The notes under the pieces were generated by a model, which saw nothing but the letters and a program-made list of their open reading frames with translations, did not search any database and was not told the DNA's origin. Both the position numbers and the translations under genes were made by a program. Below are positions 1 through 10,469 of a stretch of 64,000 nucleotides of DNA, piece after piece. This DNA comes from Verrucomicrobiaceae bacterium (GTDB lineage Bacteria; Verrucomicrobiota; Verrucomicrobiia; Verrucomicrobiales; Akkermansiaceae). Location: positions 153,199 to 217,198 of the forward strand of contig JAIXOR010000073.1 in NCBI GenBank assembly GCA_027486655.1, read 5' to 3'. The first letter of the stretch is position 1; the number at the start of each line of letters is the position of its first letter.

Positions 1-1531
1 GACCGTAGTTGAAAGCACGCTCGCCGCATTCGACTGCGATTCGTGTGGGGAAACGCCGCGCCGTTTCGAGAAACAGACTCCCGATGGTGGCATCGCGCGG
101 ATATTCCCGATGGCTGCCGGACCAGTCTTCGAGCAATTGGTGGCTCTCGTCACGTGTGAGGATGGCAAACTGCTCGATCGGTTTCCCGGGATCCGCGGCG
201 ATGTCTTCCAGGAGTTGCACGAAGTGACCGAGCATCCTCTCCGCCGATGCGCGTGTGAACAGATCGATGCTGTAGTCGCAGGACGCCCGCCATCCTTCGC
301 GACGTTCGACCATGAAGAAGTGAAGGTCGAAGATCGTTCCGGGCGAGCGGGATGGAATCGGTGTCAGGGTGACTCCCCCGAAGGTTCCCGCCTGGGCGAA
401 GGAACGGTGGTGGTTGAAATTGACCTGGAACAGCGGGTTGCGGCTTTGATCGCGTTCCGGACGGAGTTCCCGGACAAGGCACTCGAAGGGCAGTTCCTGA
501 TTTTCCAGCGCCTCCAACGCCGTTTCCCGGACCTGAGCGAGAAACGCGGGAAAGTCGGGATTTCCCGTTAGATCGCAACGGAGGATCAGCGAGTTGATGA
601 AAACCCCGATCAAGGGTTCCAACTCACCACGGGTGCGTCCGGTGACCGGAGTACCGACCGCCACGTCCAAGGCTCCACTGTATCTTCGCAGCAGGATCAT
701 GTAGGCTGCGAACTGGAGGTGGAACAAGGTCGCCCCCTGGCGGGCGGCGATGGCCTGAAGCTTGTCGGTCAGTTCCTTGGGCAGCAGCGTCGAGATGATT
801 TCACCCTTCCACGACTTCACCGGAGGCCTTGGGAAATCGGTGGGCAGGTCGAGCTCGCTCATGCCCTCCAGCTTTTTCTTCCAGTAGGCAAGCTGCTGCT
901 TCATTTCCGGACCTTCCAGAAACTCCTTTTGCCAAACACTGAAGTCGCCGTATTGGATGGGCAGGGGATCCAGCGGACAGGGTTTGCCTTCGAAGAATGC
1001 CTGATAGATCTCGGCAATCTCACGGGTCAGCACGGTCATCGACATCCCATCAAAGAGGGCATGGTGCACGGTGACGTGGAGAATGTGGGAATCCGGCGAC
1101 AACCTGAGAAGCTCGGCCCGGATCATCGGACCGGTGGAAAGCCGGAAGGTCCGGCGCGCCTCGATGGTTCCAAGCCGGTCTGCTTCTTCCGTGATCCGGT
1201 CTTCCGGCAGGTGGCTGATGTCGATCACCGGAAGACTCAGCACCAACTCCGGACTGACGATTTGCAGCAACTCGCCATCCTGCTCGCCAAACCGGGTCCG
1301 CAGTGCCTCGTGGCGGACGATGATTTCGTTGAGTGTCCGTTCAAGCAGTCCCGCGTCCAGCGGACCTGTCAGTCGGAAGCGCAGGGGCACGTTGAATGCG
1401 GAAACCTCACCCTGCAGGAGTTCCAGATACCAGAACATCTGCTGGGCGACGGACGCGGGAAACGCGAGAACGCCGCCCGGACATTCCGCGTTGGCGGATG
1501 GTCCGCTGGATGCGTCCTGGATGGGTTTCAT
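1..1531 (-). CDS. Nonribosomal peptide synthetase, C-A part (3' end outside window)
   Basis: The frame opens at the ATG at 1531 and stays open to the window edge, giving about 510 residues. Most of it is a condensation domain. The catalytic HHxxxDG motif reads HHALFDG near nt 1045-1065 and is followed by the usual C-domain latch and floor sequences. The last 40 or so residues are the start of an adenylation domain (RFPTRIAVECGERAFNYG). It should join the peptide held on the upstream carrier domain to the residue its own A domain activates. It starts 4 nt after the stop of the large upstream synthetase, so the two are almost certainly co-transcribed and act in that order. The A-domain specificity, any later modules and any thioesterase lie outside the window. 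Confidence 0.95.
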   Translation of the reverse strand, partial: MKPIQDASSGPSANAECPGGVLAFPASVAQQMFWYLELLQGEVSAFNVPLRFRLTGPLDAGLLERTLNEIIVRHEALRTRFGEQDGELLQIVSPELVLSLPVIDISHLPEDRITEEADRLGTIEARRTFRLSTGPMIRAELLRLSPDSHILHVTVHHALFDGMSMTVLTREIAEIYQAFFEGKPCPLDPLPIQYGDFSVWQKEFLEGPEMKQQLAYWKKKLEGMSELDLPTDFPRPPVKSWKGEIISTLLPKELTDKLQAIAARQGATLFHLQFAAYMILLRRYSGALDVAVGTPVTGRTRGELEPLIGVFINSLILRCDLTGNPDFPAFLAQVRETALEALENQELPFECLVRELRPERDQSRNPLFQVNFNHHRSFAQAGTFGGVTLTPIPSRSPGTIFDLHFFMVERREGWRASCDYSIDLFTRASAERMLGHFVQLLEDIAADPGKPIEQFAILTRDESHQLLEDWSGSHREYPRDATIGSLFLETARRFPTRIAVECGERAFNYG

Positions 1532-1535
1532 GGGT

Positions 1536-4500
1536 TCAGAGATTGCGGCGGTAGGCATCGCGGTTGACGCGTTGGATGGAGGGGGATGCGGGTTTGGTGG
1601 ACTCCGCGAGAGGTTCCGCTGCCAGGGCGGCGATCGTCCGCAGGCGGAAGACTTGAGCGGGCGTGAGTGGAATCCCGGCCCGAGTGGCACGGGTGGTGAT
1701 CTGGAAAATCAGGATGGAGTCGCCACCAAGGCTGAAGATGTCATCCTCGATGCCGATGGCGTCCTTGCCGAGAACCTGTTTCCAGATATCCAGCAGCGTG
1801 GATTCCGTCTCATTCCTCGGAGCGGTGAGTTCACGCGTCACAGTCTCTCCGGATGCCTCACCGGGGGCGGGCAGGGCCTTCCGATCGACCTTTCCATTCG
1901 GAGTAAGCGGGAAGGACTCCAGTATCACAAAGGCGGAGGGAATCATGTATTCCGGAAGCTCGGCGGCAAGGTGCCGCTTCAGATCCCGGATGAGATCCTT
2001 GGAATCCGCGGACTTCGCCGTGCGCGGGACATTGGCGAGCGCGGAAACCTCCAGCGCGCTCCCGGGCAACGACCAACCCGGCAGGGCGGCATCGGCAGCG
2101 GGGAGGAAAACCGCTTCCAGCAGGCCATGGGTGCCATCTTCTTTCCAGCGGACATGAGCCTTGTAGCCGGTAAGTGCGGCAACCGCGAACAAGTCCTCGG
2201 CGCTCACCGCGTTCGACGGTGTGGGCGGCATTTCAGGAAGGGCGGACGAAGAATCGGCCGCATCGAGAGCCTTGCGGAAGGCGAGGGCCCCGGAGAGCCG
2301 GGCGTCGGGAATGTGGGTTAGATGCAAGGCGGACGGTCCCTCCATGAGCATGGCTTCAAGCTGCTCGAGGTTGAGATTTCTCCACTCGGAGGCGGGAGGA
2401 ACCGGTGACGTGGCCGGAGTCCGGCCCACATGGAGAATGACGTCGTAATGATAAGTGGTCGTCTCATTCATCAGCTTCCCGCGACGCAGCTGGATCTCGA
2501 CATGGGAAACGCCGGGAATGGATGAACTCATCGCGCCGAACCATGCCGGGTCGATCGAAAGCTCGGTCTCCTGGGCGAGGCGCTGTGCCGCCATTTCCCG
2601 AAGTTGCCCCGCCGTGGTCCCGGCGGGTGCGTGCTCGCGAAGCGCCGTGGCATGATGGACGGCGAGCAGCGAGTTCCCCTGGATATCCCCCAGATAGATC
2701 CGGCCTCCGGGACTCAGGACACGTGCAGCACCTTTGAGAACCTTGATCAAGTAGTCCGCATCCGGGAAATACTGGGCCACCGAGTTGATGATCACGGTGT
2801 CGAAATACGAATCGGGAATGCCGTCGAAATCATCGGCAGGACGGTGAAACAACTTCACCTGGGGAAGGTTGTTCTGCTGCTCCAGAGCCTCGATGGCCAC
2901 CTTCGAAATGTCCGCAGCCCAGTAACACTCCGAATCGGCCGCAAGGCGGGAAAGGAGTTGTCCGGTGCCGCATCCGATCTCGAAGCGGCGGCTGCCACCC
3001 ACTTGCCGGATGCGCTCCACCGTCGTGTCGATCCACTCATTGACCTGGGCGTCCAGATTCTCCACACCCGCCCATCCGGCGATCACCGAGTCGAGGCGAT
3101 CGAGCTTGTCGGCACCGGTTTGGTCGATCGCCGACTTGTAGAGAAGGTCCCACTGGTCTTTCCAAATGGCGGTGCCGTCGGAGTCGGTGGTTTCGCTCGG
3201 AGTCGTGAGATAGGCCACCAAACGTCCATCGTTGACATGGGCGACCGCCTTGGTCACCGACGGGTGTTTCTCGATCAGGGACTCGATTTCCCCGAGCTCG
3301 ATCCGGTAGCCGCGCAGTTTGATCTGGTGGTCCAGACGGCCGAGGAACTGCAAGTCTCCATTCTCGAAGAAGCGGACACGGTCCCCTGTGCGGTAAACAC
3401 GGCCGAATTCAGGGTGCTCGATGAACTTCTCGGCAGTAAGCTCCGGGCGGTTCAGATAGCCGCGTGCAAGCCCGGCACCGCCTAACAAAAGCTCGCCCGC
3501 CACTCCGGGAGGGAGCAATTTCCCATGTTCATTGACGATGAAGGCACGGGTGTTGGAAACCGGTCTGCCGATGCTTGCCCGTCCGCCGGGCTGGCGAAGC
3601 GTGAATGTGGAATAGGTGGTGTCCTCGGAGGGCCCATACAGATCATAAACCCGGATGCCGGAAAGGGTCTCGTAAATCCGGTCGGAGAGCGTCTCGGAGA
3701 GCGCCTCACCGGCGAGATTGATCACCTTGACCGAGGAGGGGACCAACTCGGCATCCAGAAGTTCCGTGATGGCCGATGGCACCGTGTTGATCAGCGTGAT
3801 CGAGTCCCGGTGGGGATGGTCACGGAGGTCCAGAGCGTTTTCGGCAAGAATGAGCGATCCACCGGCCGCGAGGGTGACGAACATTTCAAAAATCGACAGG
3901 TCGAAACAGATCGACGTCGAAAACAAGACTCCCGCGAGATCTGCGGGTTGATAGACACCACGTGCCCAACCGATCAGCGCGATGGCATTGCGATGCTCGA
4001 TGGCCACGCCCTTCGGCTTGCCGGTGGAACCCGAGGTGTAGATCACGTAGGCAAGATCGGCGGGCTGGGTATGGGACGGGGGACGATCGGCCGCGGATTG
4101 AAGAACATCGTCGATGAAATGATGCCGGCTGGTATTGCCTGCGGGGAGGGTGGATTCCAGCGACTTCTGGGTGAGGAGGATCGGAGCGTTCGAGTCCTGG
4201 AGGATGTATTCAATGCGATCCTTCGGATACTTCGGATCGATTGGGACATAGGCCCCGCCGGCTTTGAGCACGGCGAGGATGGCGACAACCGTTTCCGGCC
4301 TGCGTTCCGCACAGATGCCAACAAGCGTTTCGCGCTCCACGCCTGCTTTGCGGAGATCGGCGGCCAGGGCATTGGCGTGGCGGTCGATTTCCTGATACGA
4401 GAAGGTCCTTCCCGCATGACGAAGGGCGATGGCGTGCGGCGAGCGGTCCACCTGGTCCTCGAAAAAGCGCTGGATCGAGGGTTCCACAGGCAGCGGGGCC

Positions 4501-7500
4501 TCCGTCCGGTTCCACTCCTCCAGCTTCCGGCGGTCTCCGCTTGTCAGAAGATCGAGATCCCTGAGCGGGGAATCCCCCTGCGAGATCACGGATTCGATGA
4601 GTTGTTCGTAAGCATCCAGCCAAGCCAGGATGGTTTGGCGGTCATGCAGATCCGTGTTGTATTCGCATTCGACGACGAGTCGCTCATCGGTCTGGACGAG
4701 GTTGAAGAAGAGATCGAAGTTGACGAACTGCTTCGGGTTGGTTTCCACATCGAAGCGGAGGCCGTCGAAGCGGATCTGATCGAGGCCGTTCTTGTCGATG
4801 TTGAAGATGACCGAAACCAGGGGCACGCGGCTGGTGTCGCGCGGCAGGTTGAGTTTCTTCAGGAGACTGCCGAACGTGTGGTTCTGATGGTCGTATGCCT
4901 CGAGCACCTGCTCCTTGACCTCGGCGGCGAAGCTGCGGAACGGACGGTCCGCTACCGGCGAGAGGCGGAGTGGCAGGAAATTCAAACAATGCCCCACGAG
5001 TTCATCCCTCCCGATCCGGGTTTGTCCTGCGGCTGGCACGCCGATGACCACATCCTCCTGCCCGGTGATCCGGTGAAGCAGCGTGGCAAACGAGGAGAGC
5101 AGGGTGGCGAACAGAGTGCCACCGAGTTTCGGGGAGGCTTTCTTGAGACGTTCGAAACGCTCCGGATCGATGGTAATTTTCTCCATCGCGCCATGATAGG
5201 TCTTTACCGGAGGGCGCGGTCGGTCGGTCGGCAGGTCGAGAACCGGTGCGCCATCGGAGAATCTGGCAACCCAGTAGTTTTCAGCGTCTGTCGATTCGAT
5301 GCTGCCGCGATTGGCGGCCTCAAGGCGGGCGTATTCGGCAAAGGACATCGCCGGCTGGAGGCGCGGAAGGGTTCCTTGGCGGCGGGCGTTGTATGCCGCA
5401 GCAAGTTCTGCGAGAATCATGCCAAACGACCATCCATCGCATACCATGTGATGTGCGGTGAAGATGAGTTCGTGAATGCCACCCGCGAGTTTCACAAGTT
5501 CGAAGCGGACCAGCGGCCCCTTGGTGAGATCGAAGGGAATGGAACTCTCGGCGCGTTTGATCAACGAGAGTGGAAGCGTCGCCGATGGGGACTGTGCATC
5601 GATGCTGGAGAAGTCATGTTCGATGAGCTCCACCGCGCGGCCCGACGGATGGAAAAACTGGGTTTCTCCGTCCTCTGAGAACGTGCTGCGCAAGGCCGGG
5701 TGGCGGACGATGATGTCATGCAGGGCGGATCGGAAGGCGCTTCCATCAAGGTCACCCTCGAAACGGATGACGTTGGACTCGTTGAACGCGCAATTGGCTT
5801 CATCGCCCATCAGGACGGCATGGAAGATCTCGCGCTGGGCCTCGGTGGTCGGAGCGCTGTCAGAGCGTGGAAACTCCCGGGGTGCTTCATGTCCGATGTC
5901 CGCAGATGCGGGAAGGAACCCGGCCTCCTGCATGTCCTGCACCGCTCCGACAAAACCGCGGATGACTTGATCGAAATCCTCATCGCTGTGGGCCGTGGTG
6001 AAGTAAAGCGGTCGCCCCTCCCAAACATGCACGCCGCGTTCGCGGAGGAAGAACCAGAGCAGGCTCGCATACTTCAGATCAGGCGCGTGTTCGATCACCG
6101 CATAGGCGCTGAAGTGCGGGATCCGGATTGGCACGCCGATGTGTTCGAAGTGCCCGTTCAAAGTCCGGCAGAGGCGGGCGACACGTTCCTCCATGTCGAT
6201 TTGCAAGCGCGGACCTTCACCAAGAAGGTGCTGGACGACTCGCCACGCCGCAGCCATCGCGAGCGGATGCCGGACGAAAGTGCCTGCAAAGAATGTCACT
6301 CCGACCTCAGGGAAACTGTCATCTCCGTAGTGCCAGGCCCCGCCGTCGAGAGCATCCATGTATTCGCGTTTTCCGGCCAGCACGCCGATTGGCATGCCAC
6401 CTCCGATCACCTTTCCATAGGTGGCAAGATCGGCCTCAACACCGAAGTAGGCCTGCGCGCCTCCGGGGGCGCAGCGGAATCCGGTGACCACTTCGTCGAA
6501 GATCAGGGCGGTGCCTGATTTTTCGGTAATGGCCCGGACTTCGTGCATGAACTCGCGGGGTTGGAGGCCCGGCGCACGGCTTTGCACGGGTTCCACCATG
6601 ACCGCTGCCAACTCATGAGCATGCGCCCGCAGGATCTCGAGTGAGGCAGGATCCGCATAGTCGAGAACCAGCATGTTTTCCACAAGCGATTGCGGAATAC
6701 CCGGCGCGATCGGCTGGGCCTTGTAAACCCCATCCACCCATGAACCGCGGACCAAAACCTCTTCGAACATGCCATGGTAATCGCCGGTGAAATAAGCGAT
6801 CCGGCTGCGGCCCGTGATCGTCCTGGCCAGACGCATCGCAGCCATCACCGCTTCCGATCCGGTGTTGCAAAAGGTGGCCCGCTCCATGCCGGTGAGTTCA
6901 CAGATGGCCTTCGCAAGTTTTCCTGCGACCGGCGACTGCGGACCAATCTCGATCCCGGATTTCAACTGCTCTTCGACCGCTTCGATGAGCCAGTCCGGGG
7001 AATGACCGAAGAAATACGTTCCGAAGCCCATCGTGATGTCGACATACTCATTTCCGTCGAGGTCCCAGATCCTTGCGTCCTTGCTGCGCGATGACACGAT
7101 CGGATAGACCATTTCCTTCCACTGCGATTTGAAGCCGGAGACCGCGCGTGGATCGGCGAAGTGGGGACGGTGCTCCTCGGTGTAGGCCTTTGATGCGCGC
7201 GTCTTGGCGGTGTAGCGTTCGATCAAGCGGTCAAGTGCAGCCTGCTGGCCCGGGGTCAATCCGCCCTTGTCGCCCTTTTCGATAGGCTTGTAGGGGCCGA
7301 AGCGGGTGGGCGCCGCCGCACTGCGGTTGAGGTGGGCTGGCCAGGTGATCGGTGCCGGACCGCTTGGGTGGGTCTGGGATGCAGGGACCGTTTGCCCGGC
7401 CAGCAGTGCCTGCATGATTTGCAGGTTGTTAGCCAGAAGTTGCTCCAGCGGGCCTCCGGGCGTCTGGGCTGCAATGGAAGCAGGTGCCACGGCAGGAGTC

Positions 7501-10469
7501 TTTGCAAGAGCCGGTGCTTCTGCAGGCAGGACCGACGCGAGATGGTCCGCCAGTGCCGCCACCGAAGATAGATCGCCCAGCATCTGGCGGAAAGTCACTT
7601 TCACTCCGAACCGGGCTTGGATGGCTCCGCTCGCCTGGGTGAGGAAGAGGGAATCGAAACCCAGCTCGGTGAAGGTCGCCTTGTCATCGGTGACGGCCAC
7701 GCCGGAAAGCTCCATGACCAGTGCGCGAAGCTTCGACTGGATTTCTGATAGACGATCAATGGAGGCCATGGCGGAGGGAGCTAGAGGGGAGGGTAGGGGG
7801 GAGGGAAGGGGAAGATTGGCCACAGGTGCGGGGACCGGTTTGGCGGCGGCCGATTCGGAATTGTCGATCCAATAGCTTTTCCGTTCGAACGGATAGGTTG
7901 GAAGGTGGAGTTTGGCGCGTTGTTGCCCGGCAAACCCTGCGGACCAATCGAAAGCGCGTCCGTGTTTCCAAAGTTCGCCTGTTGCGTTGAGCAGGTGGTC
8001 GAGATCGTTTCCTTCGTCGGGAAGCGTGGTGACGACCGGATGTCCTGCGCGTGAAGGGTGCTGGCGGGCGAACTGCGAGAGCGCCTGCCCGGGACCCACT
8101 TCCAGAATCAAAAGATCGGGATCAGCCAGAGCGGTTTCGAGGGCCATGCTGAATTGAACGGCCTGGCGGAGTTGACGCCCCCAGTATCCGGGATCGGCGA
8201 GGGTCGCGGCATCCATGGGTTTCCCCGTGCACGTCGAAATCCATGGGATCGTGGGATCCGCCGCGGGAATCATCGTGGCTTCTTCGGTGAAGGCTGCGAC
8301 GATGGGGTCCATCATCGACGAGTGAAATGCGTGGGACGTTCTCAACAAACGACACTGGACCCCGGATTCCTCAAGCACCTTCTGATAGCCGTCAATCACC
8401 TCGCAGGGGCCGGAAAGCGTGCAAAGATGGGGGCTGTTCACTGCTGCAACATCGATCCCCCCGGGTAGGGTGAGCTCGCTGGCGGATTTGCGCACGGCGA
8501 GCATGCTGCCCGCCGGCAGTTCCTGCATCAGCCTCGCTCGGGTGGCGAGCAACTGGAGTGCGTGAGCGAGCTTGAAGGTGCCCGCCAGCACAGCCGCGAC
8601 GTATTCGCCGATGCTGTGGCCAATCATCAACGAGGGCTCGATTCCCCGCGAGATCCATAGTTTCGCAAGCGAGTATTCAACGGCGAAGATGCATGGCTGG
8701 GTGAGCGACGTGCGGTGGATCTCCGACTCGGCTGTTTCCCGGGCTGCTTCCGATGGATAGAGCGTGGCCCGGATGTCGTGTTGGATCAGGGGACGAAGAA
8801 GCTCGGCGCATTCATCCATTGCGAGGCGGAAGACGTCCTCCGTCTCGTAGAGGCTCCGGGTCATCCCCACATACTGCGAGCCCTGCCCGGGGAAGAGAAA
8901 AGCGACCTTTGGTGGCTGATGTGCTGCTTCCACGGGTTTGGAACCGCCACGGAGTTTGGCGATCGCCTCGTCACGATCTTCCGCCACCACGGCCATGCGG
9001 TGGGCGAAGGCCCGCCTGCACGTGGCGAGTGTGTAGGAGACATCGGCGAGCGGTTCTTCCTTCTGTTCCAGGAAATCCGCGAGACGCCGGGCGGCAGAGG
9101 CGACGGCTTCCGCGGAGCGTGCGGAGACCACGAGAAGTTGTTTCCCCGCGGCCGGTGACGTCGGTGGGGCCGACGGTGCCTCGCTGACGACGACATGGGC
9201 ATTGGTGCCACCCACACCAAACGCGCTGACGCCGGCGATTCGCGGTTTGTCACCCGCTTTCCAGTCTTGATCGGTCGCCACCGGAGCAAAGGGGCTGTTG
9301 GCGAAGTCGATGCGGGGATTGGGAGCCTTGAAGTGAAGAAGGGCAGGGATCCTGCCATGGCGGAATTGCTGGATAGTCTTGATGAGTCCCGTCACACCCG
9401 CCGCGCAATCGAGGTGGCCGATGTGGGTCTTGCCGGTGCCGATCGAACAGAAGCCGTTTTCTTCAGCACCACCTTCGCGGAAGGCTTTGGTGAGAGCCGC
9501 GACTTCGATGGGGTCGCCCAGCGGGGTGCCGGTGCCATGAGCCTCGATGTAGGACACCTCGGAGGGATGAACCCCGGCGGAGGCCTGGGCCAGGGCGATC
9601 ACGTCGGCCTGGGCATTCACCCCGGGCGCGGCAAAGCCGATCTTGTCCGAGCCGTCATTGTTCACCGCCCAACCGCGAATCACGGCAAGGATCGGATCGC
9701 CGTCGGCAACGGCTTCACTGAGACGTTTGAGAAGCACCACACCGCAGCCATGCCCGAAGACGGTTCCAGCCGCCTCCGCATCGAAAGCGCGGCAGGTGCC
9801 GTCGGGCGAAACCATTCCATCCTCCTGATAGAGATACTCCCTTTGCTGGGGAAACGTAAGGGAAACCCCGCCCGCGAGGGCCATGTCGCACTGATAGGTG
9901 AGCAGGGACGTGGCTGCCTGACAGATCGCCACCAGCGAGGTGGAGCAGGCGGATTGAACGGTCATGCTGGGTCCGCGAAGGTTCAATTTGTAGGACACGC
10001 GGACCGGCAGGAAGTCCTTGTCGTTCCCGAGCATGGTCTGATACTCGGAAACCTGATAGGAGCCGGCGAGGTCGCGCCCGGTTCCAAGGTTGTGAAGCAG
10101 ATAGGTGTTGAGACTCAGGCCCGCGTAAACCCCGATAAGGCCACCATAGGTCGCCGGATCACAACAGCCGTCCTCCAATGCCTCCCAGGCGCATTCGAGA
10201 AAGATCCGGTGTTGGGGATCCATCAATTCCGCCTCCTTCGGATAGATCCCGAAGAACGATGCATCGAAAAGATCGGGGTTCTTGATCACACTGCGCGCCC
10301 CGACGAAGCGGCGTCCATCGGCTTCCACCCGGCCCGGGAAGCGGCTGATGCTGTCTTTTCCCGCGATGAGGTTGTTCCAGAATTCATCCGGATCGGCGGC
10401 ATCCGGAAACCTTCCGGACATGCCGATCACGGCGATGGCTTCCTGCTCTTGGGGGGAATCTTCGTTCAT
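1536..10469 (-). CDS. Hybrid PKS-NRPS: KS-AT-ACP-aminotransferase-C-A(MT)-PCP
   Basis: This 2977-residue multidomain synthase contains, in order: ketosynthase at about 11-430 (active Cys in SACSTS, His in EAHGTGT and IGHLD); acyltransferase at about 519-830 (GHSIGEY; HAFH motif, which predicts malonyl-CoA); ACP near 938 (LGFDSL); class III PLP aminotransferase at about 1100-1505 (FDEVVTGFR, Schiff-base Lys in YGKVIGGG); condensation domain at about 1545-1920 (HHMVCDG); adenylation domain from about 1981 (YTSGSTGKPKG); a methyltransferase (GCGTGQ near 2501) inserted before the end of the A domain (PNGKVDRKAL); and PCP near 2911 (GGDSI). KS-AT-ACP-AMT-C-A is the arrangement of mycosubtilin/iturin and microcystin synthases, where the aminotransferase turns a beta-keto thioester into a beta-amino acid. 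There is no KR, DH or ER. It overlaps the upstream gene by 4 nt. I infer a malonate-extended beta-amino unit joined to an N-methylated small amino acid. Confidence 0.96.
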   Translation of the reverse strand: MNEDSPQEQEAIAVIGMSGRFPDAADPDEFWNNLIAGKDSISRFPGRVEADGRRFVGARSVIKNPDLFDASFFGIYPKEAELMDPQHRIFLECAWEALEDGCCDPATYGGLIGVYAGLSLNTYLLHNLGTGRDLAGSYQVSEYQTMLGNDKDFLPVRVSYKLNLRGPSMTVQSACSTSLVAICQAATSLLTYQCDMALAGGVSLTFPQQREYLYQEDGMVSPDGTCRAFDAEAAGTVFGHGCGVVLLKRLSEAVADGDPILAVIRGWAVNNDGSDKIGFAAPGVNAQADVIALAQASAGVHPSEVSYIEAHGTGTPLGDPIEVAALTKAFREGGAEENGFCSIGTGKTHIGHLDCAAGVTGLIKTIQQFRHGRIPALLHFKAPNPRIDFANSPFAPVATDQDWKAGDKPRIAGVSAFGVGGTNAHVVVSEAPSAPPTSPAAGKQLLVVSARSAEAVASAARRLADFLEQKEEPLADVSYTLATCRRAFAHRMAVVAEDRDEAIAKLRGGSKPVEAAHQPPKVAFLFPGQGSQYVGMTRSLYETEDVFRLAMDECAELLRPLIQHDIRATLYPSEAARETAESEIHRTSLTQPCIFAVEYSLAKLWISRGIEPSLMIGHSIGEYVAAVLAGTFKLAHALQLLATRARLMQELPAGSMLAVRKSASELTLPGGIDVAAVNSPHLCTLSGPCEVIDGYQKVLEESGVQCRLLRTSHAFHSSMMDPIVAAFTEEATMIPAADPTIPWISTCTGKPMDAATLADPGYWGRQLRQAVQFSMALETALADPDLLILEVGPGQALSQFARQHPSRAGHPVVTTLPDEGNDLDHLLNATGELWKHGRAFDWSAGFAGQQRAKLHLPTYPFERKSYWIDNSESAAAKPVPAPVANLPLPSPLPSPLAPSAMASIDRLSEIQSKLRALVMELSGVAVTDDKATFTELGFDSLFLTQASGAIQARFGVKVTFRQMLGDLSSVAALADHLASVLPAEAPALAKTPAVAPASIAAQTPGGPLEQLLANNLQIMQALLAGQTVPASQTHPSGPAPITWPAHLNRSAAAPTRFGPYKPIEKGDKGGLTPGQQAALDRLIERYTAKTRASKAYTEEHRPHFADPRAVSGFKSQWKEMVYPIVSSRSKDARIWDLDGNEYVDITMGFGTYFFGHSPDWLIEAVEEQLKSGIEIGPQSPVAGKLAKAICELTGMERATFCNTGSEAVMAAMRLARTITGRSRIAYFTGDYHGMFEEVLVRGSWVDGVYKAQPIAPGIPQSLVENMLVLDYADPASLEILRAHAHELAAVMVEPVQSRAPGLQPREFMHEVRAITEKSGTALIFDEVVTGFRCAPGGAQAYFGVEADLATYGKVIGGGMPIGVLAGKREYMDALDGGAWHYGDDSFPEVGVTFFAGTFVRHPLAMAAAWRVVQHLLGEGPRLQIDMEERVARLCRTLNGHFEHIGVPIRIPHFSAYAVIEHAPDLKYASLLWFFLRERGVHVWEGRPLYFTTAHSDEDFDQVIRGFVGAVQDMQEAGFLPASADIGHEAPREFPRSDSAPTTEAQREIFHAVLMGDEANCAFNESNVIRFEGDLDGSAFRSALHDIIVRHPALRSTFSEDGETQFFHPSGRAVELIEHDFSSIDAQSPSATLPLSLIKRAESSIPFDLTKGPLVRFELVKLAGGIHELIFTAHHMVCDGWSFGMILAELAAAYNARRQGTLPRLQPAMSFAEYARLEAANRGSIESTDAENYWVARFSDGAPVLDLPTDRPRPPVKTYHGAMEKITIDPERFERLKKASPKLGGTLFATLLSSFATLLHRITGQEDVVIGVPAAGQTRIGRDELVGHCLNFLPLRLSPVADRPFRSFAAEVKEQVLEAYDHQNHTFGSLLKKLNLPRDTSRVPLVSVIFNIDKNGLDQIRFDGLRFDVETNPKQFVNFDLFFNLVQTDERLVVECEYNTDLHDRQTILAWLDAYEQLIESVISQGDSPLRDLDLLTSGDRRKLEEWNRTEAPLPVEPSIQRFFEDQVDRSPHAIALRHAGRTFSYQEIDRHANALAADLRKAGVERETLVGICAERRPETVVAILAVLKAGGAYVPIDPKYPKDRIEYILQDSNAPILLTQKSLESTLPAGNTSRHHFIDDVLQSAADRPPSHTQPADLAYVIYTSGSTGKPKGVAIEHRNAIALIGWARGVYQPADLAGVLFSTSICFDLSIFEMFVTLAAGGSLILAENALDLRDHPHRDSITLINTVPSAITELLDAELVPSSVKVINLAGEALSETLSDRIYETLSGIRVYDLYGPSEDTTYSTFTLRQPGGRASIGRPVSNTRAFIVNEHGKLLPPGVAGELLLGGAGLARGYLNRPELTAEKFIEHPEFGRVYRTGDRVRFFENGDLQFLGRLDHQIKLRGYRIELGEIESLIEKHPSVTKAVAHVNDGRLVAYLTTPSETTDSDGTAIWKDQWDLLYKSAIDQTGADKLDRLDSVIAGWAGVENLDAQVNEWIDTTVERIRQVGGSRRFEIGCGTGQLLSRLAADSECYWAADISKVAIEALEQQNNLPQVKLFHRPADDFDGIPDSYFDTVIINSVAQYFPDADYLIKVLKGAARVLSPGGRIYLGDIQGNSLLAVHHATALREHAPAGTTAGQLREMAAQRLAQETELSIDPAWFGAMSSSIPGVSHVEIQLRRGKLMNETTTYHYDVILHVGRTPATSPVPPASEWRNLNLEQLEAMLMEGPSALHLTHIPDARLSGALAFRKALDAADSSSALPEMPPTPSNAVSAEDLFAVAALTGYKAHVRWKEDGTHGLLEAVFLPAADAALPGWSLPGSALEVSALANVPRTAKSADSKDLIRDLKRHLAAELPEYMIPSAFVILESFPLTPNGKVDRKALPAPGEASGETVTRELTAPRNETESTLLDIWKQVLGKDAIGIEDDIFSLGGDSILIFQITTRATRAGIPLTPAQVFRLRTIAALAAEPLAESTKPASPSIQRVNRDAYRRNL

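Noticed and set aside
3525..5678. 717-codon open frame antisense to the PKS-NRPS gene
   Set aside because: The sequence is low in protein-like features and lies fully within recognised C and A domains.
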